A stretch of DNA of 49,744 bases, taken from the NCBI GenBank assembly GCA_947629035.1, contig CANRCE010000006.1:1-49744 (forward strand), written 5' to 3'. A model generated the notes under the pieces. That model worked only from the letters and a program-made list of their open reading frames with translations, was not told where the DNA came from and did no database searches. The stretch's first letter is position 1, and every line of letters starts with the position of its first letter. The DNA is from an uncultured Bacilli bacterium. Lineage in GTDB: Bacteria > Bacillota_I > Bacilli_A > RF39 > UBA660. A program made the position numbers and the translations under genes. Positions 1 to 8,938 of this stretch are shown here, piece by piece.

Positions 1-19
1 TTATAAATATAAAATAAAT

Positions 20-58
20 TTTGTTCAAGTTTTCATGACTATGTGTGCCTTGAACAAA
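20..58. promoter_or_regulatory. Inverted repeat in the typA leader
   Basis: Perfect 10-bp arms TTTGTTCAAG (20-29) and CTTGAACAAA (49-58) are separated by 19 nt. The right arm ends 3 nt before the AAAGG ribosome site of typA. No T-run follows on the plus strand, so an operator or leader hairpin is likelier than a terminator of an upstream gene. The binding factor is unknown. Confidence 0.4.
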
Positions 59-80
59 GTGAAAGGAATGTGTGGTTTAT

Positions 81-1895
81 ATGAAAATAAGAAATATTGC
101 AATAATAGCCCATGTCGATCACGGTAAAACAACTTTGGTTGATCAATTACTAAAAAAATCTGGAACGTTTAGAGACAATGAACAAATTGAAGAAAGAGTT
201 ATGGATAGTAATGATATCGAAAGAGAAAGAGGAATTACTATTTTAGCTAAAACAACTGCTATTAATTATAAAGATTATCGAATTAATATATTAGATACAC
301 CAGGACATGCTGATTTTGGTGGCGAAGTAGAAAGAATTATGAATATGGTCGATGGAGTATTACTTTTAGTTGATGCATACGAAGGAACAATGCCCCAAAC
401 ACGATTTGTTTTAAAAAAAGCTTTAGAAGCAAATGTAAAACCAATTGTAGTAATTAATAAAGTTGATAAATCAACAGCTCGTGTTGAAAAAGTATTAGAT
501 GAAGTTATAGATTTGTTTATTGAACTTGGTGCAACTGATGAACAATTAGATTTTAAAGTAGCCTATGTATCTGCCTTAAACGGAACATCAAGTTTAAGTC
601 CTGATATTAGTACTCAAGAAGAATCATATGATAAGATTTTTGATTTAATCATCGATGAAATACCAGAACCTAACGTTAATATAAATGGTAATTTACAATT
701 TCAACCTGCGTTATTAGACTATAATGAGTTTGTAGGAAGAATTGGCATTGGTCGAGTAAAATCAGGTAAAATTAAAGTTAATGAAATGGTATCTTGTATT
801 AGATTAGATGGTACGATAAAACAATTTAGAATTCAAAAACTATTTGGCTTTTTAGGTCTAAAACGTATTGAAATAAATGAAGCCCAAGCAGGAGATATAG
901 TAGCTATTGCAGGCCTTAGTGATATTTCTGTTGGCGAAACTGTTTGTGATATTGGTCATGAAGAAGCCTTACCTATATTAAGAATCGATGAACCAACTTT
1001 AAAAATGACCTTTATGACTAATGATAGTCCTTTCGTAGGATTAGATGGAAAATTAATAACAGCTTCTAAAATAGGAGAAAGATTATTTAGAGAAACACAA
1101 AAAGATGTAAGCTTAAGAGTTGAACAATCAGGTAATGAGTCATGGGTTGTATCCGGACGAGGAGAATTACATCTATCAATCTTGATTGAAAATATGCGAA
1201 GAGAGGGATATGAACTTCAAGTATCAAAACCAGCTGTTATTATCAAAGAAATTGATGGAATTAAATATGAGCCATATGAAGATGTTCAAATCGAAGTACC
1301 AGATGAATATGTAGGTAATGTCATTGAAGCTTTAGGTTTACGTGGCGCAAAAATGGATAACATGACAAATATTAATAATCTAGTAAGATTAAATTATACG
1401 ATACCATCAAGAGGATTAATAGGATTTAGTACTGATTTCATGACCATGACTAAAGGATATGGCATTATTAATCATACTTTTAAGGAATACATGCCACAAG
1501 AATCCATCGAAGTTGGAGAAAGAAAACTAGGAGTTTTAGTCTCAATGGAAAATGGAAAAGCGACAGCTTATGCCCTAGGAAATCTTGAAGATCGAGGTAC
1601 AATGTTTATTGAGCCAGGAACAGAAGTTTATGAGGGAATGATTGTTGGAGAATGCAATCGTGATAATGATTTAGCCATTAATGTAGTAAAAGGAAAACAA
1701 CTAACTAATACTAGAGCAGCAGGTTCAGATCATACTGTCGTTTTAAAAAGACCAAGACCTCTTACTTTAGAATATTGTCTAGACTATATTAACTCTGATG
1801 AATTAGTTGAAATAACACCACATTTTATTAGACTTAGAAAAATGATTTTAAATACTGACCAAAGAAAAAAATTTGATGCCAAAAAAGCAGCCTAA
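81..1895 (+). CDS. typA: Ribosome-associated GTPase TypA/BipA
   Basis: Translational GTPase of the EF-G/LepA superfamily that binds the ribosome and supports 50S assembly and stress adaptation (family knowledge). G1 motif AHVDHGKTT is at residues 10-18, followed by DTPGHADF and NKVD, an EF-Tu domain-2-like barrel, and the TypA C-terminal block with RGLIGFSTDF. About 604 aa is normal for the family. The frame is open from a GTG at 72. I choose ATG 81 because the family starts at MxIRNIAIIAHVDHG, and because the gene at 31710 has the same upstream string (AAGGRATGTGTGGT) at the same distance from its ATG, with an in-frame stop that excludes the GTG. Single-gene unit closed by a terminator at 1914. 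Confidence 0.96.
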   Translation: MKIRNIAIIAHVDHGKTTLVDQLLKKSGTFRDNEQIEERVMDSNDIERERGITILAKTTAINYKDYRINILDTPGHADFGGEVERIMNMVDGVLLLVDAYEGTMPQTRFVLKKALEANVKPIVVINKVDKSTARVEKVLDEVIDLFIELGATDEQLDFKVAYVSALNGTSSLSPDISTQEESYDKIFDLIIDEIPEPNVNINGNLQFQPALLDYNEFVGRIGIGRVKSGKIKVNEMVSCIRLDGTIKQFRIQKLFGFLGLKRIEINEAQAGDIVAIAGLSDISVGETVCDIGHEEALPILRIDEPTLKMTFMTNDSPFVGLDGKLITASKIGERLFRETQKDVSLRVEQSGNESWVVSGRGELHLSILIENMRREGYELQVSKPAVIIKEIDGIKYEPYEDVQIEVPDEYVGNVIEALGLRGAKMDNMTNINNLVRLNYTIPSRGLIGFSTDFMTMTKGYGIINHTFKEYMPQESIEVGERKLGVLVSMENGKATAYALGNLEDRGTMFIEPGTEVYEGMIVGECNRDNDLAINVVKGKQLTNTRAAGSDHTVVLKRPRPLTLEYCLDYINSDELVEITPHFIRLRKMILNTDQRKKFDAKKAA

Positions 1896-1913
1896 TTAGT
1901 AAATAAAGTTATA

Positions 1914-1949
1914 AAAAATGTAGACCTAAAACACGTCTACATTTTTTTA
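1914..1949. terminator. Bidirectional terminator between typA and polC
   Basis: ATGTAGAC (1918-1925) pairs with GTCTACAT (1935-1942) and is followed by seven T. The upstream A-run gives a T-run on the minus strand too, so it can also end polC transcripts. Confidence 0.85.
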
Positions 1950-2058
1950 TAAGTAAATAATAATAAAATATGAAAAAAAGCAAATAATAAGAATTTAAAA
2001 TTATTAAAACTTTAAATAAAAATTTTAATATTGAATCTTATCTGAAGTAATAAATATA

Positions 2059-5000
2059 TTAAAATAAAGTAAGTTGACTAGTTTCAGACATTCCTTCAAA
2101 TAATCCTAATGCTCTCATTTTTTCTACAATAGTAGAAGATACTTTACATCTATTTTGAAAATCTTCAACTGAAATAAATGGATGTTTTTGAGCCTCTTCA
2201 TAGATGCTTTTTGCTGCAATATCACCCAATCCATCAATAGTTCTAAATGGTGGTATTAATGTTTTATTATCTTCATCAATAACAAAATATCTATCTGATG
2301 AACGATATAAATTTAAATTACCAAATTTAAAACCACGTGCTGTCATTTCTAAAGCTGAATGTAAAACATCTAAAATACTATCTTCTTTATTAGTTCGATC
2401 GAAAGATTTATTATTTAATTCAATAATTCTATTTTTTATGGCATCATATCCTTTTATCATTGATTCAATATCAAAGTCAAAACACCTTATTGAAAAATAT
2501 GAAGCATAGTAATTAATTGGTTGATACACTTTATACCAAGCTACACGGCAACACATCATGATATAAGCAGTTGCATGAGCTTTAGGAAACATGTATTCAA
2601 TTCTATGACATGATTCAATATACCAATCAGGAATATTTTTTTCTTTCATCTTTGCTACCCAGGTTTTCCATGTTTCTGGATCCTTTTTTGGCTTTCCTTT
2701 ACGGACAAATTCCATTATTTTAAACGAATCTAATGGTTCCATTCCCCAAGCCATTAAATTTACCATAATATCATCACGGCAACCAATTACGTCTTTAAAT
2801 GGCACTACTTTGTTTTGAATTAATTCTTGAGCATTGTTTGCCCAAACATTGGTTCCGTGAGATAAACCTGATACTTTAACTAATTCACCAAAAGTACTAG
2901 GCTTTGTTTCGGTTAACATTGATATTACAAATCGAGTACCTGTTTCAGGTAAACCTAAAGATCCAGTTTCACACATAATTTGTTCAGCAGTTACTCCAAG
3001 AGCTTTTGGAGAAGAAAACAAACTAAAGACATTTTTATCATCCATTGGTATATCTTCGATGTTCATTTTACTTTTATCCATTAAAAATTTTAACATTGTA
3101 GGATCATCATGACCTAAAATATCCAATTTAAGTAAATTATCTTCGATAGAATGATATTCAAATTGAGTAGTACGCCATTTACTTGTCGTATCTTCAGCAG
3201 GATATTGAAATGGTGTGAAATCAAAGACATCCATATACCCTGGTACTACCACTATTCCTCCAGGATGCTGTCCTGTAGTTCGTTTTACACCAGTACAGCC
3301 AATAGCTAATCTTTCAATTTCAGCATTTCTAACATTGGTAATTCCTTTATCCTCAAAATAACCTTTAACAAATCCAAAGGCTGTTTTTTCGGCAACAGTA
3401 CCTACTGTTCCTGCCCGATAAACATAGTCTTCACCAAATAACACTTTGGTATATTCATGAGCTTGTGATTGATATTCAGAAGAAAAATTTAAATCAATAT
3501 CTGGGACTTTATCAGCATTAAAACCCAAGAATGTTTCAAATGGTATGTCTTGACCATCTTTATTCATTTTGCATCCACATTCACACATTCTATCTGGCAA
3601 ATCATATCCTGATGGATATTCATGACTTAATATTTTTCCATCAATTTCAAATAAAGTTTTGTGACATTTAGGACATACATAGTGAGCTGGCAGAGGATTT
3701 ACTTCAGTAATTCCAAGCATCGTTGCAACAAGTGATGAACCAACTGAACCACGACTTCCTACGATATAACCATCATCATTAGATTTTTTAACTAATTTTT
3801 GAGCAATTAAATAAATAACATCATAATGTCCACCAATAATACCATTTAATTCTCGCTCCAATCTATTTGAAATCAATTCTGGCAAATTTTCTCCATATAA
3901 TGATTTTGCTTTTTCATAAACTAATTCTTTTACTGTTTCTTCCGAATTTTCAATTTTAGGAGCAAAAGGATGACCTCCCGTATCTCTAATTACTTCAATA
4001 ACATCACACATGTCAGCAATTTTATTAGTATTAGTAACAACAATTTCATATGCTAAATCTTTACCTAAAAATTCAAAACTTTCTAGCATTTCATCTGTTG
4101 TTCTAAAATGCATCGAAGGAACATTAGTAATATTTTTACGATTAAGTGGATGACGTCCTCCTCCTGGTACTTTTTGATTTATAATGATTTCACGATATAT
4201 CTTATCTTGTTCTGTTAAATGATGGACATCCCCTGTTGCTACAACAATAATTCCTGCTTCTTTAGCAACTCTTACTATTTTTCTTATGTGATCTATTAAC
4301 TCTTGCCTATTAGGAAAATCCCCCATTTGAAGTAAATGATCATAAACTTCGATTGGTTGAACTTCAATATAATCATAAAATTTCATAATGTTAGTTAATT
4401 CTTCATCTGATTTACTTCTTGCTAAATCAAAGATTTCTCCATTGACACAGCCACTTCCTATAAGTATTCCCTCTCTTAATTCTTGTAATTTACTTCTTAA
4501 AATTCTAGGAGTTTTATAATAATAAGTTGTATTAGCATATGATACTATTTTAAAAAGATTTTTTAAGCCAATTTGATTTTGCGCAATAAGGTTAAAATGA
4601 TAGACGTTTCCTAAAGTATGCAATTCATCTTTATTAACCATAGCATTTAAGTCACACATTTTTTCAATATTTCTGTTTCTTAATTCTTTTAACATTTTAT
4701 GTAAAACATAAGCTGTCCCCTCAGCATCGTAATCTGCTCTATGATGCGCATCCTCATCAAATTCTACATTATATCTTTTTACTAAAGCTGAAAGAGAATG
4801 TTTATTAATTCCAGGATTCATTGCCCTATCTAACTCTAATGTATCTATAACAGGATTTGTAAATTGACCTAAATTATATTTTTGATAAGCCATTTCTAAA
4901 AATGAAACATCAAATTTAGCATTATGAGCAACCATTGGTAAATCTCCAAACCACTCTATAAACCTTTTTACAGCATTCTCTTCATTATCTTTTCCTTCCA

Positions 5001-6375
5001 ACATTTCATCGGTAATATGCGTCAATTCTACGATTTTACTATCTAATTTTCGATTAGGATTTACTAGTTCGTCAAATCGATCGATAATTTCTCCATTTAA
5101 TATTTTTACAGCTCCAATTTCGATAATACTATCTTTACCACCAGCGTTTAATCCTGTTGTTTCAAAGTCAAAAACAACATAAGTATTATCTAATAATACA
5201 CTATCATTTTCTCTTAAACAAATATCTATATTATCATCTACTAAACTAAGCTCACATCCATATAATACCTTAATATCTTTTGCCATTTTAAAAGCTTCTG
5301 GAAATGATTGCAAAGCATTATGATCAGTAATGGCTATAGCTTTATGACCAAACTTAATTGCCTGTTTTATAAGATCTTTTGCACTTACTACACCATCCAT
5401 TTGACTCATTAAGGTATGTGTATGTAATTCTACTCTTTTAACTTCAGCAGTATCCTGTTTTTCTTCAAATTTTGGTGCTTCAATTTGCTCTATATCTTTA
5501 TATTTCGTCATAAATACCAATTCATTGGCAAATTTATCCATTTGAACCTTACCATAAAATTGATACCAATTTCCATCTTTTATTAAATCTTTAATGCGAA
5601 TAAATTCTTCTTCATCTCTCGTAAATATTTTGGCATAGATGCTATCAGATGTATCTGTTAATTTTAAAGTTATTATTTTGTAACCACTTTTGGCTTCATA
5701 ATAATCTTTACCATAGACTTGAGCATTTATAGTAACATTATCTGTTTCATATAAAATATCTTTTAATTTAATTACTTCATAATTCTTTTTAGCTTTATAA
5801 TAATTTTTAGCTTTAGGTTCAACATTAATTTCTTTAGGCTTTACTATTGGTATTTCTTTAGTAATTTCTTCAGTTATTTGCTTTACCACTTTATTTTCAT
5901 CTTCACTTATTAATACTATTTCTAATTCACCTTTAAAACCACTATTACAAAGTCTTTGATTTATTTCATTTTGATAAGTTATTAAACTAGCTTTTTCAAC
6001 ATTATTATAAGCATTTATAATAAACTTATTATTTTTATATTCTAATTTTCGATCATCAAAACTATTATATTTACTACTCTTTTTTATTAATTTTGTTAAT
6101 ATATCTTGCCAGTATTCTTCTAATAAGTCAGTATCTATGTTGTTAGCCTTTACTATAAGTTTAATGTTTTCAATATTAGAAAAAGCTGTTTTTAATTTGT
6201 CTTCCAAGGATAAATATATGCTACATGGTAATATAAAATCATTTTTTATAATAAAATCCCATTCTTTATTGTCATCATAAACAACTATTTTATCAATTTC
6301 TGCATTTTCTAAAGCTTCGATAATATCATCAGTTGCTTCAATTTTTGTTAATAACTTCTTTAATTTTTCCTGCAT
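2059..6375 (-). CDS. polC: DNA polymerase III alpha subunit, Gram-positive PolC type
   Basis: Replicative DNA polymerase with built-in proofreading, 1438 aa, normal for PolC. Domain order: N-terminal domains, OB fold (about 210-290), PHP domain beginning near LHTHTLMSQMDG, DEDDh exonuclease inserted in the PHP (VFDFETTGL near 400, with HNAKFD and HHRADYDA), then the polymerase core with a four-Cys zinc module (CPKC and CECGC), catalytic DIDLNF, and the C-terminal helix-hairpin-helix and TLF end. AAGGAGG lies just upstream of ATG 6375, and a consensus promoter sits 40-70 nt upstream. It is monocistronic here; the proS/rseP genes often found beside polC are absent. Confidence 0.98.
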   Translation of the reverse strand: MQEKLKKLLTKIEATDDIIEALENAEIDKIVVYDDNKEWDFIIKNDFILPCSIYLSLEDKLKTAFSNIENIKLIVKANNIDTDLLEEYWQDILTKLIKKSSKYNSFDDRKLEYKNNKFIINAYNNVEKASLITYQNEINQRLCNSGFKGELEIVLISEDENKVVKQITEEITKEIPIVKPKEINVEPKAKNYYKAKKNYEVIKLKDILYETDNVTINAQVYGKDYYEAKSGYKIITLKLTDTSDSIYAKIFTRDEEEFIRIKDLIKDGNWYQFYGKVQMDKFANELVFMTKYKDIEQIEAPKFEEKQDTAEVKRVELHTHTLMSQMDGVVSAKDLIKQAIKFGHKAIAITDHNALQSFPEAFKMAKDIKVLYGCELSLVDDNIDICLRENDSVLLDNTYVVFDFETTGLNAGGKDSIIEIGAVKILNGEIIDRFDELVNPNRKLDSKIVELTHITDEMLEGKDNEENAVKRFIEWFGDLPMVAHNAKFDVSFLEMAYQKYNLGQFTNPVIDTLELDRAMNPGINKHSLSALVKRYNVEFDEDAHHRADYDAEGTAYVLHKMLKELRNRNIEKMCDLNAMVNKDELHTLGNVYHFNLIAQNQIGLKNLFKIVSYANTTYYYKTPRILRSKLQELREGILIGSGCVNGEIFDLARSKSDEELTNIMKFYDYIEVQPIEVYDHLLQMGDFPNRQELIDHIRKIVRVAKEAGIIVVATGDVHHLTEQDKIYREIIINQKVPGGGRHPLNRKNITNVPSMHFRTTDEMLESFEFLGKDLAYEIVVTNTNKIADMCDVIEVIRDTGGHPFAPKIENSEETVKELVYEKAKSLYGENLPELISNRLERELNGIIGGHYDVIYLIAQKLVKKSNDDGYIVGSRGSVGSSLVATMLGITEVNPLPAHYVCPKCHKTLFEIDGKILSHEYPSGYDLPDRMCECGCKMNKDGQDIPFETFLGFNADKVPDIDLNFSSEYQSQAHEYTKVLFGEDYVYRAGTVGTVAEKTAFGFVKGYFEDKGITNVRNAEIERLAIGCTGVKRTTGQHPGGIVVVPGYMDVFDFTPFQYPAEDTTSKWRTTQFEYHSIEDNLLKLDILGHDDPTMLKFLMDKSKMNIEDIPMDDKNVFSLFSSPKALGVTAEQIMCETGSLGLPETGTRFVISMLTETKPSTFGELVKVSGLSHGTNVWANNAQELIQNKVVPFKDVIGCRDDIMVNLMAWGMEPLDSFKIMEFVRKGKPKKDPETWKTWVAKMKEKNIPDWYIESCHRIEYMFPKAHATAYIMMCCRVAWYKVYQPINYYASYFSIRCFDFDIESMIKGYDAIKNRIIELNNKSFDRTNKEDSILDVLHSALEMTARGFKFGNLNLYRSSDRYFVIDEDNKTLIPPFRTIDGLGDIAAKSIYEEAQKHPFISVEDFQNRCKVSSTIVEKMRALGLFEGMSETSQLTLF

Positions 6376-6681
6376 TTTATAATTCCTCCTTGATACTTTA
6401 AATCTGTAATTTTATTTTATAACATCAACTTTTAAATGTCAATAGCTATTAAACATTTGTTTGTTATTTTACTTATGCTTTTTTTTGCAAAATTACAATT
6501 AAATAATGATATTAATTTTTTAGTTTTGTTATATCATTTTTATATATATTTTTTAAACCCTAAATTAATCAAATTTTTTAAATATCATATTGTATTTCAA
6601 ATTTAAATCAGCAAAACTAAAATTATTTACTTTTATCAAAAGATATGTTAAACTTAAAATAGTATTACATGGAGGTATTAT
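6376..6681. other. Divergent intergenic region polC / thioredoxin-like gene
   Basis: Very AT-rich, 306 nt. It contains the polC promoter (6414-6442) and a probable plus-strand promoter at 6626-6654 (TTTACT, 17 nt, TAAACT) for the next gene. I see no gene or strong hairpin in the middle part. Confidence 0.6.
6414..6442 (-). promoter_or_regulatory. Sigma-A promoter of polC
   Basis: On the minus strand, TTGACA (6442-6437), a 17-nt spacer and TAAAAT (6419-6414). A near copy of a 20-nt string found upstream of the deacetylase promoter lies at 6453-6472. Confidence 0.8.
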
Positions 6682-7122
6682 ATGAAAAACAAAAATAAAA
6701 ATATTGCTATTATTATAATTATTATTTTAATTATTTTACTTTTTATTGTACTAATTAATCGTATAACAAACAAAAGTCAATTTTATGAACTAACCTATTC
6801 AGAGGTTATGGAAAAAATTAATAACAAAGATAGTTTTGTATTATGCATTACTAGTACTATTTGTTCACACTGTGAAGCTTATAAACCAAAACTTAAAAAA
6901 ATTTCTAGTAGATATAATGTCGACATTTATTACATTGATATTAATTTAGCTAGTAAAGAAGAGCAAAAAGAATTTTCATCTTTATTGAGTTTTGATGGTA
7001 CTACACCTACTACATTATTTCTTATAAATGGTGAAGAAACAACAACATCAAATCGTCTCATTGGTGAAGTAAGTATTGATAAAGTAGTAACTAAATTAAA
7101 AAGTAACGGTTTTATTAAATAA
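6682..7122 (+). CDS. Membrane-anchored thioredoxin-like protein with CxxC
   Basis: 146 aa. Residues about 8-27 form one N-terminal membrane helix of Ile/Leu, followed by a thioredoxin-fold domain with an active-site-like CSHC motif in STICSHCEAYKP and the cis-Pro region FDGTTPTTLFL. Likely faces the outside and acts in thiol-disulfide exchange, or holds that fold for another purpose. The substrate is unknown. GGAGG precedes ATG 6682. It converges on trmL with 6 nt between stops. A Cys-less paralogue-like protein is encoded at 7641-8153. Confidence 0.75.
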   Translation: MKNKNKNIAIIIIIILIILLFIVLINRITNKSQFYELTYSEVMEKINNKDSFVLCITSTICSHCEAYKPKLKKISSRYNVDIYYIDINLASKEEQKEFSSLLSFDGTTPTTLFLINGEETTTSNRLIGEVSIDKVVTKLKSNGFIK

Positions 7123-7128
7123 ATATCG

Positions 7129-7644
7129 TTACTTTTCTTCTGTTATTAACCAATCTTCACCTTTAAAAGGTTCATATCTAAGTAAGTTAGGAAAATCCTG
7201 TTGTCTTAATACTTCATATAAAACAATGGCAACACAATTAGCCAAATTTAAACTTCTAACATTATCAGTCGTAGGAATACGACTACAACGATCTAAATAT
7301 TTTCTTAATATTTCTTTAGGAATACCTGTACTTTCCTTTCCAAAAAAAAGATAAATATTTTTAGTTGTATCATGGTAATCAAAACTACTATGAGGTTTTT
7401 TACCATATCTTGTAAAGAAATAAAATTCGCCATCATTTTTACTTAAAAAATCATCAAAATCATAATATCTTTCATATACAAGATTATCAATATAATTTAC
7501 ACCACTTCTTTTTAATTCTTTATCGTTTAAGACAAATCCTAATGGCTCTATTAAATGAAGTTTAGCTCCAGTTGCAACACAAGTACGCATTATATTACCG
7601 GTATTTCCTGCAATTTCTGGCTCATATAATACGATATTTATCAT
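7129..7644 (-). CDS. trmL: tRNA (cytidine/uridine-34-2'-O)-methyltransferase TrmL
   Basis: SPOUT-family methyltransferase that methylates the ribose of the wobble nucleotide 34 in tRNA-Leu isoacceptors. The N-terminus NIVLYEPEIAGNTGNIMRTC, the glycine-rich loop GKESTGIPKEIL and the C-terminal knot segment VRSLNLANCVAIVLYE are typical. 171 aa is slightly longer than the family mean of about 155. Its ATG overlaps the stop of the upstream gene (ATGA), so the two are probably translated in a coupled way. Confidence 0.93.
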   Translation of the reverse strand: MINIVLYEPEIAGNTGNIMRTCVATGAKLHLIEPLGFVLNDKELKRSGVNYIDNLVYERYYDFDDFLSKNDGEFYFFTRYGKKPHSSFDYHDTTKNIYLFFGKESTGIPKEILRKYLDRCSRIPTTDNVRSLNLANCVAIVLYEVLRQQDFPNLLRYEPFKGEDWLITEEK

Positions 7645-8153
7645 TTTATCAATCCTTTTGTAGTCAAATAAACTTTTATTAAATCCAAATTATAATTATG
7701 AGACTTTATGTTGTAAATATCCTCAATTTCTCCATTTTTAAAAACTACAATACAAGGAACATCACTAATATAATTATCATTTATATTATATTTTGCTTTA
7801 GCTTCATTTAATTGTTTTTGATTATTATACACTTCTGTTAAATTAAGATATAACATATCATTTTTTAAAGAATATTCTTTTATCATATTTTTAAAAGATA
7901 ATTCAAAATTTCTTATTTTTTCATTTTCTAAAACAGATACATAAACATAAGCATTTTTATTTTCTGAAATATAATTATCTAATTCATTATAGTTTATAAC
8001 TTGTAAATATTTATTCATCATCGGATTATTTAATTTACTATCTTCATATGCCAAATGCCACATATAAAAATATACACATAAGATAATAGTAACTAATATT
8101 ATAACTGCTAAAGTAATATAATTTTTTAAAGGTATATTTTTTTCTTTTTTCAT
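7641..8153 (-). CDS. Membrane protein with thioredoxin-like domain lacking the active-site cysteines
   Basis: 170 aa, one N-terminal membrane helix (about 12-33, ITLAVIILVTIILCVYFYMW), then an extracytoplasmic domain that follows the thioredoxin pattern (AYVYVSVLENEKIRNFE, VPCIVVFKNGEI). The CxxC position is not cysteine, so a redox role is unlikely and a binding or structural role is inferred. It overlaps trmL by 4 nt. Topology and fold resemble the gene at 6682, which suggests distant paralogues. A weak AGGAAGA site precedes the ATG. Confidence 0.6.
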   Translation of the reverse strand: MKKEKNIPLKNYITLAVIILVTIILCVYFYMWHLAYEDSKLNNPMMNKYLQVINYNELDNYISENKNAYVYVSVLENEKIRNFELSFKNMIKEYSLKNDMLYLNLTEVYNNQKQLNEAKAKYNINDNYISDVPCIVVFKNGEIEDIYNIKSHNYNLDLIKVYLTTKGLIK

Positions 8154-8281
8154 TTATTTTCTTCCTCCATATTTTATTTTATCAGTTTATTTAGAAATTT
8201 ACAACTAAATTTTTTATCAAAATTAAATTATACTGTCAATTTAATATTCAATTGTGATATAATAACGTAAAGGTGATTTTA

Positions 8282-8899
8282 ATGAAACAAAATTATAGTA
8301 TTTTATGCGATGAAATTATTAAAAATTTAAATACTACTCCAAATCTTTTATTACATAGTTGTTGTGCTCCTTGTAGTAGTTATGTAATAAGCTATCTTAG
8401 TGATTATTTCAATATAACTGTTCTTTATTATAATCCAAATATTAGTCCTAAAGAAGAATATGAAATTAGAAAAAAAGAACAAATTAGATTAATTGATGAA
8501 TTAAAAACTAAAAATAAAGTTTCTTTTATTGATTGTGATTATGATAATGAAACATATGAAAAACAAATAAAAGGTCTTGAACAAGAAAAAGAAGGAGGTA
8601 AACGCTGTTATAAATGTTTTCTATTAAGGCTTGAAAAAACAGCAAGTTTAGCTCATGAATACAATTATGATTTTTTTACTACAACTCTATCTGTAAGTCC
8701 TTATAAAAACTCTTATGTTTTAAATGATATAGGTAACATGTTAGAAAAAAAATATAATGTGAAATGGCTTTATTCTGATTTTAAAAAGAAAGATGGCTAT
8801 AAAAAATCAATAGAATTATCAAAAAAATATAATTTATATAGACAAAACTACTGTGGATGCATTTATTCTAAAAAAGAAACTATAAGTAATACGATGTAA
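8282..8899 (+). CDS. queH: Epoxyqueuosine reductase QueH
   Basis: Reduces epoxyqueuosine to queuosine in tRNA, the last step of Q-tRNA synthesis; QueH is the non-orthologous replacement of QueG. Cysteine motifs match the family: LLLHSCCAPCSSYVI near the N-terminus, CYKCFLLRLEKTA in the middle, and NYCGCIYSK at the end, which together bind the metal/Fe-S sites. About 205 aa. The frame opens at GTG 8273, but that GTG is part of the AAAGGTG ribosome site; ATG 8282 is 7 nt downstream of it and is chosen. The last codons form part of a terminator. Confidence 0.93.
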   Translation: MKQNYSILCDEIIKNLNTTPNLLLHSCCAPCSSYVISYLSDYFNITVLYYNPNISPKEEYEIRKKEQIRLIDELKTKNKVSFIDCDYDNETYEKQIKGLEQEKEGGKRCYKCFLLRLEKTASLAHEYNYDFFTTTLSVSPYKNSYVLNDIGNMLEKKYNVKWLYSDFKKKDGYKKSIELSKKYNLYRQNYCGCIYSKKETISNTM

Positions 8900-8938
8900 A
8901 TTCAATTTAAAAAACATCAATAACTTATAGTTTTATTT
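8877..8938. terminator. Terminator shared by queH and the convergent 289-aa gene
   Basis: AAACTATAAGT (8877-8887) pairs with ACTTATAGTTT (8923-8933), with an inner GATGT/ACATC pairing, then TTATTTTAA. It includes the last codons and stop of queH and reaches the stop of the opposing gene. Confidence 0.75.

Noticed and set aside
72-80. GTG 72 as the start of typA
   Set aside because: It lies 4 nt from the ribosome site and adds residues not found in the family; a parallel leader at 31691 excludes the equivalent GTG.
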